Part shown: positions 33,117-45,300 of the stretch, piece after piece
Layout of the letters: every line of letters starts with the position of its first letter
Numbering within the stretch: the first letter of the stretch is position 1
Assembly: GCF_035083965.1 (NCBI RefSeq)
Contig: NC_089735.1
Coordinates: 1,743,501-1,807,500, forward strand
DNA: 64,000 bases
DNA from: Branchiostoma lanceolatum
Lineage: Eukaryota > Chordata > Leptocardii > Amphioxiformes > Branchiostomatidae
Direction of reading: 5' to 3'
The notes under the pieces: generated by a model
The model's input: the letters and a program-made list of their open reading frames with translations, nothing else
What the model was told of the DNA's origin: nothing
Database searches by the model: none
Translations under genes and position numbers: made by a program

Positions 33117-33992
33117 CATGTTTAACACCCAGCAATGAAGAAAGTCACTGACATTAAAATTACTTTTCACGTAATCGCTTAGAGTCAATGAAAACCATAC
33201 AGATCGTCAGAGAGTCTTTACAACAAGCCTGTAGCGTTATTACAGTAACTGGCACTTTGTTGTCGCTCGGTGGTAGCGTTACTGTAGCATTATAGCATGC
33301 ACTTGGCCATCGATTACTATGACTCTGTGCATGATATTATAATGAACATGAATTGAGCAGCCAAGTTTTGTTCAGGCCCACGACTGGTAAAAGGTATTAC
33401 AGATTGATAAAACTAGAACACTTCAAATCACAGGAAAGCAGACTAAGGGCTTCTACATTCAGCAATAACTATAGAATAACGCTGGGTTGTATCAAGAAGC
33501 ACGTGCAGCGCTGGGGGATGTCTCTATATTCTTCAGCTGTCACCGTGCAAGAGAGGTCAAACCATCAGCAGACATCTGAGGGGTTGAACCGACATTCGTG
33601 TAAATCACATAAGGCGCAGTTGAACAGACGTTAAAACAAAGTGATGAAGAAAGCTTTGTTGGCAACACAGAAATAGGCGGTGTCACTTCTGAGTTTACTG
33701 CGTTGATGGAAAATGCCACAGACCACAGTACAGGCTTTAAGAGCAATGGATTCAATAAAAAAAAACATTTAGGTTACATTCATGTGAATTACATTAGGCG
33801 TAGTTGAACAGTCGTTAAAAACAAAGTAATGAGCTCTCTTGACAATGCAGACAACACAAAGGAGCCACATCTTAGCTTTACTGTGATTATAGGAAATGCA
33901 GTGCAGACTTACAAGAACGAAATGGATTCAATTATCAGAAAATAGATGTTGCAAACGTACCACCGGTGTGCAGCTGCTGACGTCGGTGTGGA

Positions 33993-34410
33993 TCAGGGTG
34001 TTTTCTCACGCTTGGCGAGGCGCTCAAGCAGACTTTCAGCCTTCTCGCCCGCCTCTTCATTCAGCTGGGGGACATCTGGAGAACAATAAAGACGGAAATG
34101 TTCACATGAACTAGCAGACATCTGTGATGGGTTTATAAGTTGTCGTATCTGAAATATGTCTCGGCAATATCATTTATTATGTCTACTTATAAAACGTATA
34201 TATCCTGCACTTTGTACTTCGTAAATTTGCCTTTCATTCGTGGTACTTAACGCGATTTATCACTGTGACAGTACCTGCTGCGGCATTGGTGTCGTCATCA
34301 CCGTGCACCGTGCACGGCGACCAGCAGCCCCACGACTGGGCATCAGCACCATCCGGCATCATAGCCACCAAGGCGAGCAACAGGAGCACGAGTTTCAGGT
34401 ATCCGCTCAT
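33993..34410 (-). CDS. Small secreted peptide precursor, type B (B34), two exons
   Basis: Exon 1 34275-34410, donor GCAGCAG|GTACTG; exon 2 33993-34075 after GTTCTCCAG|. 72 residues: signal peptide (MSGYLKLVLLLLALVAMM, PDGADA at the cleavage site), then QSWGCWSPC with two Cys, an acidic stretch HGDDDTN, AAAG at the phase-1 junction, and VPQLNEEAGEKAESLLERLA followed by KREKTP. Exon 1 was too short to stand out as an open frame but shares start context, PDGA motif, donor position and phase with B30. The exon-2 helix is amphipathic and has a KR pair. AATAAA for this gene is at 33111-33116. Confidence 0.72.
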
Positions 34411-34749
34411 CTTTCACCGAGCACACGGGAATTAGGACGTGGCTTGCATCACGAGCATTTTAGCATTCAAATAGAAGAAGACATAGTCACATTGACTTTC
34501 CACATTCTTCTCAAGAAAATCAGGAAAACGTCACCGCCTTTGAATAAAAAAATGAACGATCCGATCAAGGAGTTTGTAGTGATCAGGTCTATACCTGGAC
34601 TCTTGACAGATCATCGCAATGCTCTAAAGATTATAGGACTGCTTTACCGGTACAGTTTTTCTATGTGACTAAAGTTCTCTCCTACAGAAAGTGATGTACC
34701 TTCGTACAACGGTAGCCAGTAGTCTTGAGGAGTTCAAAAATGGAAAGTA

Positions 34750-35215
34750 GATTCTTCTGTCTGGTCTCAGTAGTAGCTGGTGTAGAAGTGCGTGCAGCCG
34801 AGGTTTGCATTGCCCCCCGTAGATTGACACAAAAGTAACTTGAGTAGGTTCTGACGTTCTCTCCTGATCTTGTTGCATGACATTGAACTTTGGAGAGTCA
34901 AGAGAACGTACCTGAAAACTGCATGGCTCTTTGTCATGGGAATGTTATGCTGTAATAGAAGTCTTCTACTGAAACTGGAAGCCGGTTTGTTTGTTTGTTT
35001 GTTTGTTTGTTTGGTTCCTTTTGGCGTGGACAAAGACAGGGTCAAGTGAGTAGAATTCCTTTTTGACCGCGACGTAAGGTCTGTGGGATAGATCAACAAG
35101 CAAGAGCTGATCGGGCAACGAAACAAACACAAACTGGTCTTAAGAAAATTGGACCCCCTCCTGTACAGACAAACACACACACACACGCACACACACACGC
35201 ACACACAATCTTATC
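34750..35215 (-). promoter_or_regulatory. Upstream region of B34, duplicated at 28.2-28.7 and 25.5-25.9 kb
   Basis: Conserved flank with CA-rich end (35168-35207), a (TTTG)n run at 34984-35013 and blocks shared with two other sites in the array. It probably holds the promoter or a 5' untranslated exon. A frame ending GCTHFYTSYY is not kept in the other copies, so I do not call it coding. Confidence 0.4.
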
Positions 35216-35860
35216 TTTCTCAGCTAAACCAGTGAGACTTTGTTCACCGCGTTACACAATGATCTACCACGCTGCTATTCATCCCACGTGACCTAGTTGT
35301 CCTAGCAACCCTTCCTTCCCTTGTTCCGGTTCCCATGGCGACAAACCTTGTAAGCCATAGAATAAATTATTTGTCTCTTTATTCCGTATTGACTTCACAT
35401 TATATTTAATCAGTAAACATAAAGTACACAACTAATCTCTGTGAACATCGGCATTTGTGACCGTGTTTCTTTAGAATTTGATAAAAATGACAGTTTATTG
35501 ATTAAGCATAATCGAGAGAGTATGACCTCTTGTACCTCTTGCTTCTGTTTTAGTGATATCTATCATAGTTTCATATATATGACTCCTTTTAGTATGTCAA
35601 GTATCCTTAGATCATCACTGGAGTATACAAGTTTTCTTCCGATAGTCGATAAAATATACTTATACTTTTTTCAGACATTTGAATGTAACGATACAGCACG
35701 ATTGTTATCACGGCAAGTCTTGTGATTGTTGTACTTTGGCCCCCTGCACTCATTAGTATCTTGATTTAAAGAAATACTATAAGAAGGTTCGCTGTGTGCA
35801 TACTGCTCGGATATGAACATGGAATTCAAAATCCAACGTCATCAACACTGACAGAAGAAC
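35216..35860. other. Intergenic; probable GPCR 3' UTR
   Basis: AT-rich, no coding signal. Minus-strand AATAAA hexamers occur at about 35379 and 35496 and could end the GPCR transcript. Confidence 0.45.
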
Positions 35861-37765
35861 CTAGGCGTCTGTGAAAATGTTCTGAATTTCTCGGTACATT
35901 TTCTTCAGCGCCCTGCGGTAGATGTGGTAGCGGAACGCGTACACAAGTGAGTCCGAGAACGTCGCGCTCTGCAGGATGATGGTGGCGACGTCTATCCACG
36001 GCGAGGCCGCGGCGAGAGACACCGCTCCGAACTTCATCAGGATCGTCACCACGAACGCCGGCAGCCAGGTGATCCAGTTGACCAGCACCACGATGAGCAG
36101 CGTGTACACCGCCTGCATCTTTGACTCCCGATCCTCCGCCTGGGCGTTCCACGTCAGCTTCTGGTCGTGCTTCGTCTGGTTTCGTCTGGTCTCACAGCAG
36201 ATGAGGACGACCAGGCACACGATGGCTACCATGGCAACGAGATTGACGCTCACCGAGAGGATGGTACCTTCGGGACCGGCCAAACACGGCGTTATCAGGG
36301 TCTGCGGCTGCTCAAAGTCCTTGAGAACCTCCTCAGCAGCCCCGACGGTGAAGGCATGGATGGGGGACACACCGAGAGCCGCCGGTGCTGCTGCGATCAG
36401 GACGCACAGACACATGGCGTACACCATCCGGCGCCGCGTCAGGACCCGCTTGTAGTTGAGCGGGTAGGCGATGTGGACGTAGCGGCACAGCCACACACCG
36501 AGGAGCGAGTGGAGGGACAGGACGGAGAGGAAGATGATGAAGAATGCCTGCAGTCTGCACCACGGCCCGGCCGGGTAACTGCCGTACGCCAAGCCGGAGA
36601 TAGCGATGGGGTTATAAACCAAGGCCAGCGCCGTGTCGGTGATCGCCATGGCGACCAGGAAATAGTTGCCTGGTTCCTGAAAAGACAATTTGAGTCTTAA
36701 TTTGAGTGATTAGAATCACAAAGACTGCTTCATGTTTTGTAACATGCGATTTTACACTTCGAGTGCCCCAATCTATCTTGTGATGCATATGGTTATCCAG
36801 ATCATAGCAGCCGCATGCATGCCTGTCTTGTATCTTCGAGTCTCGTCATCTTTTGCTTGCTTGCACTAGGAAACACGAACCAAGATTTTATACGCGCCGT
36901 TTGTGTTATAATGTTCCCTGGCACAAGACTTATATTGTTGCAAGAGAGTCTCTAGAATTAGGTACAGAAATTCATATTTCAACCTTAAATATTAAAATCA
37001 CATGATGTTGATTATCTGCACACAATACAGGGCCTCACATTCTTCCTGGTTGTCAAATGTAGACTTTTAGCCCCCATCCCTGCTCTGGACAGTCTGTCTG
37101 ATCAAGCTCTCATTCATTTGCTATTAAGGGTTTATCCTTTGTTTCTTCTGAATGTAATAGTGAAATTTTGGGCTTGACTCAGGCTTATATATTGTAATGA
37201 GCAAACGTTTCAAAACTTAGTATGACTGTTTTTATGTATTGATTGTTTACTGCGTGTATTGCCTGTTTGTATTGGACTACCCAAATGCTGTTACTTCTTG
37301 TTATTTATTGTATTTGTCTATGTCAGTTGTAATTGTTATTTTCAGAGGTGATGTTTAATATTAGCTACTGCTAGAGTGCATCACCTCTGTGTCCTGTGTA
37401 TTCTTTAGTCGTTTAATAAAAAAATACAACAAAGAGTTGTAGACTTTGTAGAAGAACCTTACTTTCATGTGGCCCGTTGTTAAGATGACTCCCACCAAGC
37501 ACCCGTTGCCAAACACCGCCAGCAGAAGGAAGCAGACCAGCAGCATAATCAGCACCGGTGCCAGGGACGGCGCTGCCCCGTACAGACCGCAGAGGGCCGG
37601 CTCGAAGACGACGGTTGCCAAGGTGTTGTTGTTTGTCGTCACATTGCCGACAACTTCGCAGACACCGACAACCTCGGAGACGTTCTGCAGCGCTCGAGTC
37701 ATGGGGGTCGTCACGTTGTTGTGGTTCATCTTTCCCGAGCTGCAGGTTGTAAAAATCCGGGCCAA
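35861..37765 (-). CDS. Orphan class A (rhodopsin-like) GPCR, two exons
   Basis: Exon 1 37463-37729 (start at 37729, or 37765 for a 12-residue longer N terminus); donor CATGAAA|GTAAGG; exon 2 35861-36676 after CTTTTCAG|; junction phase 0, 360 residues. Seven hydrophobic helices. Visible landmarks: extracellular N terminus with several N-x-S/T sites, TM1 VFGNGCLVGVI, TM2 LVAMAITDTALAL (keeps Asp), TM3 Cys in GPWCRLQ, the E/DRY site as LCRYVHIAYPLNY (Asp/Glu replaced by Cys), Cys in ECL2 (LITPCLAG), TM6 NWITWLPAF, and TM7 SDSLVYAFR in place of NPxxY. A plasma-membrane receptor; ligand unknown. I cannot place it in a named family. The intron holds a retroposon-like tail (37100-37430). Confidence 0.88.
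37100..37430 (+). repeat. Retroposon-like 3' tail with hairpin and AATAAA
   Basis: TATTGTATTTGTC...CAGAGGTGATGTTTAATATTAGC...GCATCACCTCTG then GTTTAATAAAAAAATA. A homologous stretch is at 58600-58815 (AAGGTAATGTTTGGTATTAGC...TTTCACCTCTG). Similar in design to 11400-11505. Probably the 3' end of a non-LTR element. Confidence 0.55.
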
Positions 37766-37984
37766 TTGTTGGACGAAACGAAAACCTATTACTGTAGATG
37801 AAAGCAGACTGGCGGTTTGGTCGGAAGTGAGAACGACCGTTCATTTCAATTTGCTTGCCATGGTTAGCTTGAATAATTCACCATACAATTGGCAAAAAGT
37901 CTTTCAAGTTCAGCGCAAAACACTCGGACTCGGAGAGGGGCAATTAAGGACCTGTCGTCGAGACGTGTCAGTTGGGAGATAAAC

Positions 37985-38594
37985 CTTGGCAATGGAATAC
38001 AAATGAAGACATAACCCATGCATTCCTAGTAACAAATCACATAAAAATGCAAGCTAAGCTGGGTTAGCAGCGGTCGCCGTATGAGTTGAATGCACAATTT
38101 CTTTTACAGTTCCCAAGTCGCACTTAGCGAATTTCACGAGTGCTCTTTCTATGACCGATTCTTGAGTAATGCTATTACTTGATTGATTCAGACGCTGTCT
38201 CGGAATATTCAGCGACGATAAGTGTCAAAGAGATGTAAGAAGGTGATACATACTGATAGGACGAATGATGTAGATAAATGAAATAGGACGATTAATCTCC
38301 TGTAGATAGAGGGCAGATTACTGTATTTTTGTGAATGATGATCCAGTAATTAACAAATAGATTAAAAAAAGTTTGAAACGGAATCGACTCCTGTATATGT
38401 AGTTCCAAGCTATCTACCACTTAAAAAACATGACCATAGCATGTCTATGACCCATAGTACGAGACATCAAACCCGGACGTTCCGCTGCAGTACCATAGCA
38501 AGTCACTAGGGGGCCCAAAATCGCAAGAAGACCTACCCACATACCAAGTATGAAGACAATCCACCCAGACATTCTCGAGATATACTGTTTACAG

Positions 38595-38690
<96 letters not shown>

Positions 38691-39900
38691 ACACACACAC
38701 ACACACACGAACGCTGTGCCAATAAGTACAAGGCTAAGCTAGCTGGCAGAACTCTGGGGAGATATGGAATATATTTAAGATGATTGTGCCTTTGACGCAA
38801 TAGCTTGCTTTTGGGCTGTTAACATAGTCTTGCTAGAGGCAATATAGACGCCACCTTACGCCAATTGGACTGAAGAAACCGAGACATTGAATCCTTTTGA
38901 CGCCAGTCTAAGACGTTCGTCGGCTTTTCCTGGTGTTTTTCTAGGGGGCAAAATAATTTTAAAGACTGCATAAAGTGGTTAAAATATCTGCTTGCCTCAT
39001 TTTCTGCATATTTTGCTACATGGCGGCAATGTGATTACCTGCTTAGCTCACCAAAGAAAGCTTTTACGTGCCAAGACATTTACAAATGCTTTTAGGCTTT
39101 ACCCTGCTTGGGACAAGAAACCCTCAGCTTTATGATATGATTTCAGTGAAAATCTTGGAGGCAATGGGCTGAATGTCTGATAAGGCAGCCTGTGTTGCGA
39201 TCAGAGTGTACTGGCGTACTTTCCAAGCATGCCATATGTTGGTATGGGACATTGTGCTTTTGTTCTGGTCACAGCGTTTTGACGCGATTGTGGGTTAGAA
39301 AAACGGAGAACCAGGAAACTTAACGATTTTCTATACCAAATATGCCACGAGAAGAATCTGAAAATAAAATCACAAGATCACAATCATCACACGTATAGAT
39401 AATGTCGAGATAGATTGGTAGTGAGGCGCAAGAGACATAGACTTTCCGACACAAGCCATTTCTACCAGTTAAGGAGACCTTATCAGGTATCAAGTAAGTA
39501 ATAGTGTCGAGAAAGAAATCTGACAGCAATTCTTCATTTTTTTCTATTACTCTATGCCTTTCAGTTTAAGGTTTGCCGCATACGGCGCAAATTCTGTTAT
39601 CGTGGCCGAAAGAAGATGGTTTCTTTCGTGACTCAACAAATGACTGAGAATCATCATCGACTTGAATGGGGAATGCAGGTAAGGTCAGATTTTAGTATCA
39701 GGGATGCCTGAAAAACAGGCTTGTTGCCTGGGTGTATTTTTCCCTGTTTAAATAGATAGATGAAAAATGAAGCCTCTTACGTCAGACACGTGTACGATTA
39801 CCTTTCAAAACCACATGTTGACGAGATAGGGTGATTTGTGGCTTCTCTTGTTACGGGTCAAGCGAAGCTATGAGCTAACCGCATTATCATCGACCTGGTT
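37985..39900. other. Gene-free stretch between GPCR and the repeat cluster
   Basis: Apart from the dispersed repeat at 38430-38710 nothing coding or structured was recognised on either strand. Confidence 0.4.
38430..38710 (+). repeat. Dispersed repeat ending in a (CA)n tract
   Basis: CGTTCCGCTGCAGTACCATAG, ACTAGGGGGCCCAAAATCGC, CCCACATACCAAGTATGAAG and CTCGAGATATACTG precede about 110 bp of CA. The same series of blocks occurs at 50085-50290 (same strand) and inverted at 52980-53180. A common repeat family; class not identified. Confidence 0.7.
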
Positions 39901-39914
39901 TGGGTTTCTACGGG

Positions 39915-40245
39915 GTCAACGATCTTAAGGTTATCACATTGTTACCAACCTGTTTTAGGTGACAGTGCATGCTTTTATGGGGGCGTTTAAATAGGTCACA
40001 AGGTAGTTTGATACTCTGTGCGGTCAACGATCTTAAGGTTATCACATTGTTACCGACCTGTTTAAGGTGACAGTGCATGCTTTTATGGGGGCGTTTAAAT
40101 AGGTCACAAGGTAGTTTGATACTCTGTGCGGTCAACGATCTTAAGGTTATCACATTGTTACCGACCTGTTTAAGGTGACAGTGCATGCTTTAATGGGGGT
40201 GTTTAAATAGGTCACAAGGTAGTTTGATACTCTGCGCGCGTGCGA
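39915..40245 (+). repeat. 108-bp tandem repeat, three copies
   Basis: Units start at GGTCAACGATCTTAAGG (about 39914, 40022, 40130) and differ at few bases. Since 108 is a multiple of 3, the minus strand shows a 92-codon open frame of three identical blocks; no start context or homology supports a gene. A single diverged unit end recurs at 46225-46320 next to another copy of the flanking element. Confidence 0.9.
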
Positions 40246-40289
40246 TTAAAGGGTTGTACAGTGAAAAATGATTAGTCGTCACTTTTCCT

Positions 40290-40636
40290 TTAAGCCGGCG
40301 TCACAATTCATGCGAGCGTCGGCCGAATTTGTAGATCGCCCGAAGCTCGCCGAATCTCAAAATGGCCCGAGAATTGAAATGAAAATCTCGGGTGACGTCC
40401 ATCGAACACTAAAGACTAAAAGTCCCCCATGGGATGGTACCATCTCTTGTACATGGACGAAGTCAGAATCGACTAACCTGGTAAAAGGTCAATATTTGGA
40501 TCAACTTTGATTTCTAAAAATCGACCGAAGCCCGCGTAATCGACAGGACGTCGGCCGTAATTCGGCCGAAAATGCACATTTGAAGCTCGCCAACACGTCG
40601 GCCGAGCTAAATTTCTTATTTGTGACGGGGGCTTTA
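40290..40636. mobile_element. MITE family 2 (GCCGGCGTCACAA ends), full copy
   Basis: Left end TTAAGCCGGCGTCACAA, right end TTATTTGTGACGGGGGCTTTA, inverted to each other and flanked by TTAA-like sites. The interior is rich in CGGCCGA, TCGCCCGA and AGCTCGCCGA words. Partial or diverged copies: 43313-43510, 44555-44713, 46327-46500, 46905-47250. No transposase. The TTAA flanks suggest a TTAA-targeting transposase, by analogy only. Confidence 0.7.
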
Positions 40637-40659
40637 CCACGCCTCCTCTTCACCCCCGT

Positions 40660-41465
40660 ATAAGTGCAGTTCTTAACCGCAAGGTCTCAGCTCCTGACCG
40701 CACGGTCATAGCTCCTGACCGCAATACAGCAAAATCGTCTCAAAAAAGGCCGAAAAAGTTAAAAAGTTGCCCGTTTTGTGACAATTGCGGCACGACATGC
40801 AAACCGTTATAGCAAACCATATAGCAAACTCGTCTCAAAACAGGCCGAAAAAGTTAAAAAGTTGCCCGTTTTGAGACATTTGTGGCACGACATGCAAAAC
40901 CTTATAGCGCTGTCTTCGGTTAACATATTGCTTGTATGTATGTATGTATGTATGTATGCCCTATGCTCAGCATAGTACTGTAGCACGACGGGATGTACGG
41001 GGTCATCTCAAAAAGTAGGGTCTTGGGCCGTCATACTCCGTCAGAGGACGGGCGAACATGGTAACCGAAGACTGCGCTATACGATTTTGCATGTCGTGCC
41101 GCAATTATCTCAAAACGGGCAACTTTTTTCAACTTTTCGGCCTTTTTTTTTTAGACGATTTTGCACAATTGCGGTTAGGAGCCGAACCGTTCGGTCAGTT
41201 AAGCCCCCTCTCACTGGACCCGCGGCACGCTGGCGGCGTCGCTGCGTCCTAAACTGGATTTGTGTTACCCTTGACTTTATAATGGGAATATCATTCAAAA
41301 CGTACAAGTATGACCAAAACGACAACAAAGCACACAAAGCTTAAAAACATTCGTTTTTTGTCGAAGAAATTCTTTGAGTGCTTTGTCAATTCGATCGGCC
41401 GCAGCGACGCCGTCAGCCTGCCGCGGGTCCAGTGAGAGGGGGCTTAACTGCACTTATACGGGGGT
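40660..41465. mobile_element. Larger inverted-repeat element interrupted by MITE family 1
   Basis: Ends ACCCCCGTATAAGTGCAGTT (about 40662) and AACTGCACTTATACGGGGGT (about 41446) are exact inverted copies. Inner blocks are also inverted: AAAAAGTTGCCCGTTTTG (two direct copies at about 40757 and 40856) against CAAAACGGGCAACTTTTTTC at 41109. Inside the right end sits the MITE at 41199-41447. Confidence 0.75.
41199..41447. mobile_element. MITE family 1 (TTAAGCCCCCTCTCACTGG ends), full copy
   Basis: 249 bp with inverted ends TTAAGCCCCCTCTCACTGG / CCAGTGAGAGGGGGCTTAA, flanked by TTAA on both sides, and a GCGGC-rich subterminal part (GCACGCTGGCGGCGTCGCTG, CGGCCGCAGCGACGCCG). Other copies: 6311-6536, 42331-42600 (5' end duplicated), 52075-52184 (partial), 55183-55276 (partial), 61435-61677 (full). 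The interior (TGACTTTATAATGGGAATATC) is conserved, pointing to recent spread. Non-coding. Confidence 0.85.
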
Positions 41466-42233
41466 GCTTTTATCACTGATTTATTGAGCGCCATCAACAT
41501 GCATTGGGAATCCTGTTTGTTGAACTTTTGTTTATTCATGAGAAGCGTAAATCAGTCTGCAGACCTCTCTTCTTTGAGGTCAGGGAGGAGGTAAGAGTCA
41601 GACAAAATATAACAAAGATACAGATTTCATGACGAATCATTGATAATTTCATGATGAATCTATAAACGTGGAGTTGTATCATTTAGTACAAATACACGGT
41701 ATCACAAAAACAACATAACAGAGTGAAATTTGGTGTATGGTCCATGTCCGCTTTTTTCTGGTTATTTCTGATACTTTAAGTACGAAACCGTTAAGGTGAT
41801 CAACCTAACTTCATTCTTTTCAATATTTTCCATCCCCATCACTGCAACGCCTCCTTGATAATAGTGACATTCCATCATCACAATAAAGCAAAAACTTTAC
41901 CCTCCAATGAAGGGCTAGATTCCGTCTTTAGTCACCGCTACCCGGTGTTGAGTTTCGCTCGAGTTAAAGGGAAACTGAAATGCGAGTTGCCTACACAGGA
42001 GATCGCATTGTTATATTGTGGAGCGGCGTTTACAAAACACTACTTTTGACTTGTCCGATGTCATCAGATGTCAGCCCGGCTACTGTGTTATCTATGGGAG
42101 GTGAGGAGAAATCGGGCCAGTCGTCATAATTCTAGCGTGTGCTGACGACATGGTCGCAGCCTGACAGGGTCTTCCAGAAAACGTTCATCTTCGTACCTAT
42201 TAGTCTCAACCACAGTACCGTCTTGAGCAGAGG

Positions 42234-42306
42234 ATGGCGTCGGGAAGGGTTGCTGCCGTCCTGGCGGTTGTCTTGGCTCTGACTTCGCTGCAGGATGCTG
42301 AATCAG
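42234..42306 (+). CDS. Signal-peptide exon of the fibrocystin-L-like gene
   Basis: ATG at 42234 followed by a hydrophobic run and ALTSLQDAES, donor CAG|GTAAGA at 42306, phase 1. The next exon is 5.3 kb away; the intron is filled with MITEs and LINE tails. No TATA box was recognised upstream. Confidence 0.8.
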
Positions 42307-45300
42307 GTAAGAACCGTTTGTGTCCTTAGACCCTCCCCTCTCACTGGACCTGCGGCACGCTGGCGGCGTCGCTGCGTCCTAAAGCCCCCCTCTCACTGGA
42401 CCTGCGGCACGCTGGCGGCGTCGCTGCGTCCTAAGCCGGATTTGTGTTACCCTTGACTTTATAATGGGAATATCAAAAGGTACAAGTATGACCAAAAAGG
42501 CAACAAAACACACAAAGCTTAAAAAGATTTGTTTTTGTCGTTGAAATTCGTTGAGTGCTTTTTTCGATCGGCCACAGAGACGCCGCCAGCGTGCCACGGG
42601 AGACCCCACGCCACTTGTCGGCGCTCTCGCTGTGAGAGCGCCGAAAAACGAAAAACCTGCTGAAGTGGAATTTCTCTGGCGACCCTTGCGCGCTCCTTGC
42701 GCGACTAGAATCTCAAATGACAGCAACTTTTATGAGCGACCTAAGATTTCACCGATTACTCAACAAATTACAGACATAAATAACTAATTTTTCAACGTTT
42801 TGTGTGTTTTTGTTGTCTTTCAAGTCATAGCTTTACCTTTTTCATCATATCTAAGTGAAGAAATCAAGGAAAAAACAATTTCACTTTTGGTCGCGGTACA
42901 GTCGCTCAGCGTGTGTCTTAAGTTATATGTATACCCAACTTGTGTTGTATGTCATGTTACTTGTTTGCAATAAATATTTTTATCATGCTGCAATATCATT
43001 GAAACGTAAATCATAGAATTTTAAAACACTTTTTAAAGTGCTGACTATAAAACTTGGAGGGAATTAAATCTGAATGAGAGCATCTATTTTTAGTTACATG
43101 TATTCATCAATTTTTATTACCCATGAGTTTAATTAGAAAATCATTCATTACGCAAAAGTATGATTTGACAACAAGATTCCCAAAAATTCAAGATACACCA
43201 CTTCAAGAATGAAGATTGTTTGAACTAAAGTTGAGACCATTGAATCTTCGTAGAGCGCTCACTGCGACCCTTGAGCGCTTGCTGCGGCCCTTTGAATCCC
43301 ACCTTGGGCGCTCTTGCCGGCGTCACAATTCATGCGAACGTCGGCCGAATTTGTAGATCGCCCGAAGCTCGCCGAATTTAAAAATCACCCGAGCGTCGAC
43401 CGTATTTTTCGATGAAAATCTACCCCGTCACAAATTGGACAAGGCTCGGACGACGTCCGTCGAACACTGATAGTTATAAATCCCACATAAGACGGTGCCA
43501 TCTCTCGGACACGGACAAAGCCAAAATCGACTTACCTGTTAAAAAGCCAATATTTAGTATTGTCCTCGATGTCCACATTTCATTTACAATCAATTATTTT
43601 CAATAAAGATTTAACTTTGCAATTGGATTGTCTTTTATTAGAAAAGTTAGGTTATTCTTTGAGAAGTTAATACAGTATTCTTTATCATTTTATCTTATGA
43701 ACCAAACTGTCGTTATGTTTTATGTATAAACAAGAAGGGGTTCGGCCCGAGCCCGTCCAAGCTCCCACCGAAACCAAAACGACGCTCGCCCGAAACACGC
43801 CCAACTTTTCAAAAGTCGGGCTGAACACCGAAGACAGTCGCCCGATTATTGTTCGAAGCCAGAGCGAGGCTCGCGCGAGCCTGAACAGTTCGGGCGACCT
43901 CCGGCTGAAAAAAAGGGTCTAAAATCGTCGTATTACCTCCCGACTATTGGCCGAGTGTAGGCCGCTGCCCGGGCGAGCTACGGGCAACCTGTTGAAGAGC
44001 TCTCCGAGCCCAAAAAATCGTCGCCGAGGCCTCGCTGAATTTAAAGGAATCCAGAGCATTTTATGAGGCGAGAGACTTGAATAAAAAATCTCCAATTTTT
44101 TGTCATTCCTACACAGAGTAAGTTTCAAAAACACTATACCCTTACATATCGACATTAAAGGAGCAAAGATACGATGTTGTTGTGTGGTGAGAACTGATAA
44201 AAAATCGAAGTCCAAATAGACTGATCCTGACTGTCCATCACAATTAGCGGTTAGACCAATGAGAGAGTGACTTCATGTCCGTCAAATATTTCCATTTTTA
44301 TGTTTTAATTTTGCATTTCTACGTTTCGACGGAGGTGGGCGGGGCTATGGTATCAGTCTATTTACACTAGGCGCGTGAAACTAAAAGATCACCATGTAGC
44401 TTATTTTTGTGCCGCTTTTGAGCACTTTTGATAGGAAATCCGCACGCAAATGTGGTAAACAGTGGCATTAAATGTCAATTTCATAAAGATTACAGCAACT
44501 AGAATATTTCCAGTTTTCAAGCCTCATAAAATGCTCTGTGTGCCTTTAAGCGCAGCTCCAAGTGCCCCGCGAACGTCGGTCGATCTCCTAAAAATCGCCC
44601 GAGGCCCGCTTAATCGACAGGACTTCGGCCGTAGTTCGGCCGAAAATGCCCATTTGAAGCTCGCCAACACATCGGCCGAGCTGAATTTCTTATTTGTGAC
44701 GGAGGCTTTACCGCGCTCGCTGTACGTTCTCTTGGCGCTCTCTCTGCGCTCATTGTTGGATCGCCATCCTCGGCGCTCTCACGGCGACTGTTGTGAACAT
44801 GTTGACCTAAAATTCAACAGAGCGCTAAAAGAATTTCAGTATAAAGTTTCCTCCGGACAAGAAATCTATCTGGTGTTTGACTAGGTTGTCAAGTAAACAC
44901 GCATATGACACCAGTCGAGGGAAGCCATGGAAGGATCCCAAAAGAACGGGGGATCGTCGGGTTACCGTATACAACCTGATTGACGGACGCTATAAGAGTC
45001 CTTGTCCTAAATATGTCACGTCAAAATCTGAGCAGCAATTGTCCATAAAGTAACGAAACACTAAATCAACAATCGTACTGTCTATAGGTAACTTAACCGT
45101 GTTTTCGTAGATGGGTTTACCAACATGTACTTAAGGTCGCACTCTGTTTTCGATGTTTGTTACCAGGTGAAAGAACACAAAAATGTGCATCTGACGCCAG
45201 ACGTCGGAAGTTAACTTACCTGTTTGTAACAAAACACCCAACCTTAGACAACGGTGTCATAGAAAGTGTGTTCCTCTTTTCCCTTTAAATGCAGTAGATT

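Noticed and set aside
35976..36700. Two plus-strand open frames of 159 and 177 codons
   Set aside because: Shadows of the GPCR exon, which has clear transmembrane helices on the minus strand.
39908..40186. 92-codon minus-strand frame with three identical 36-residue blocks
   Set aside because: Product of a 108-bp tandem repeat; no homology, start context or neighbouring exon.
39914..40245. Possible CRISPR-like array
   Set aside because: Whole 108-bp units are repeated without variable spacers, in a eukaryotic context.
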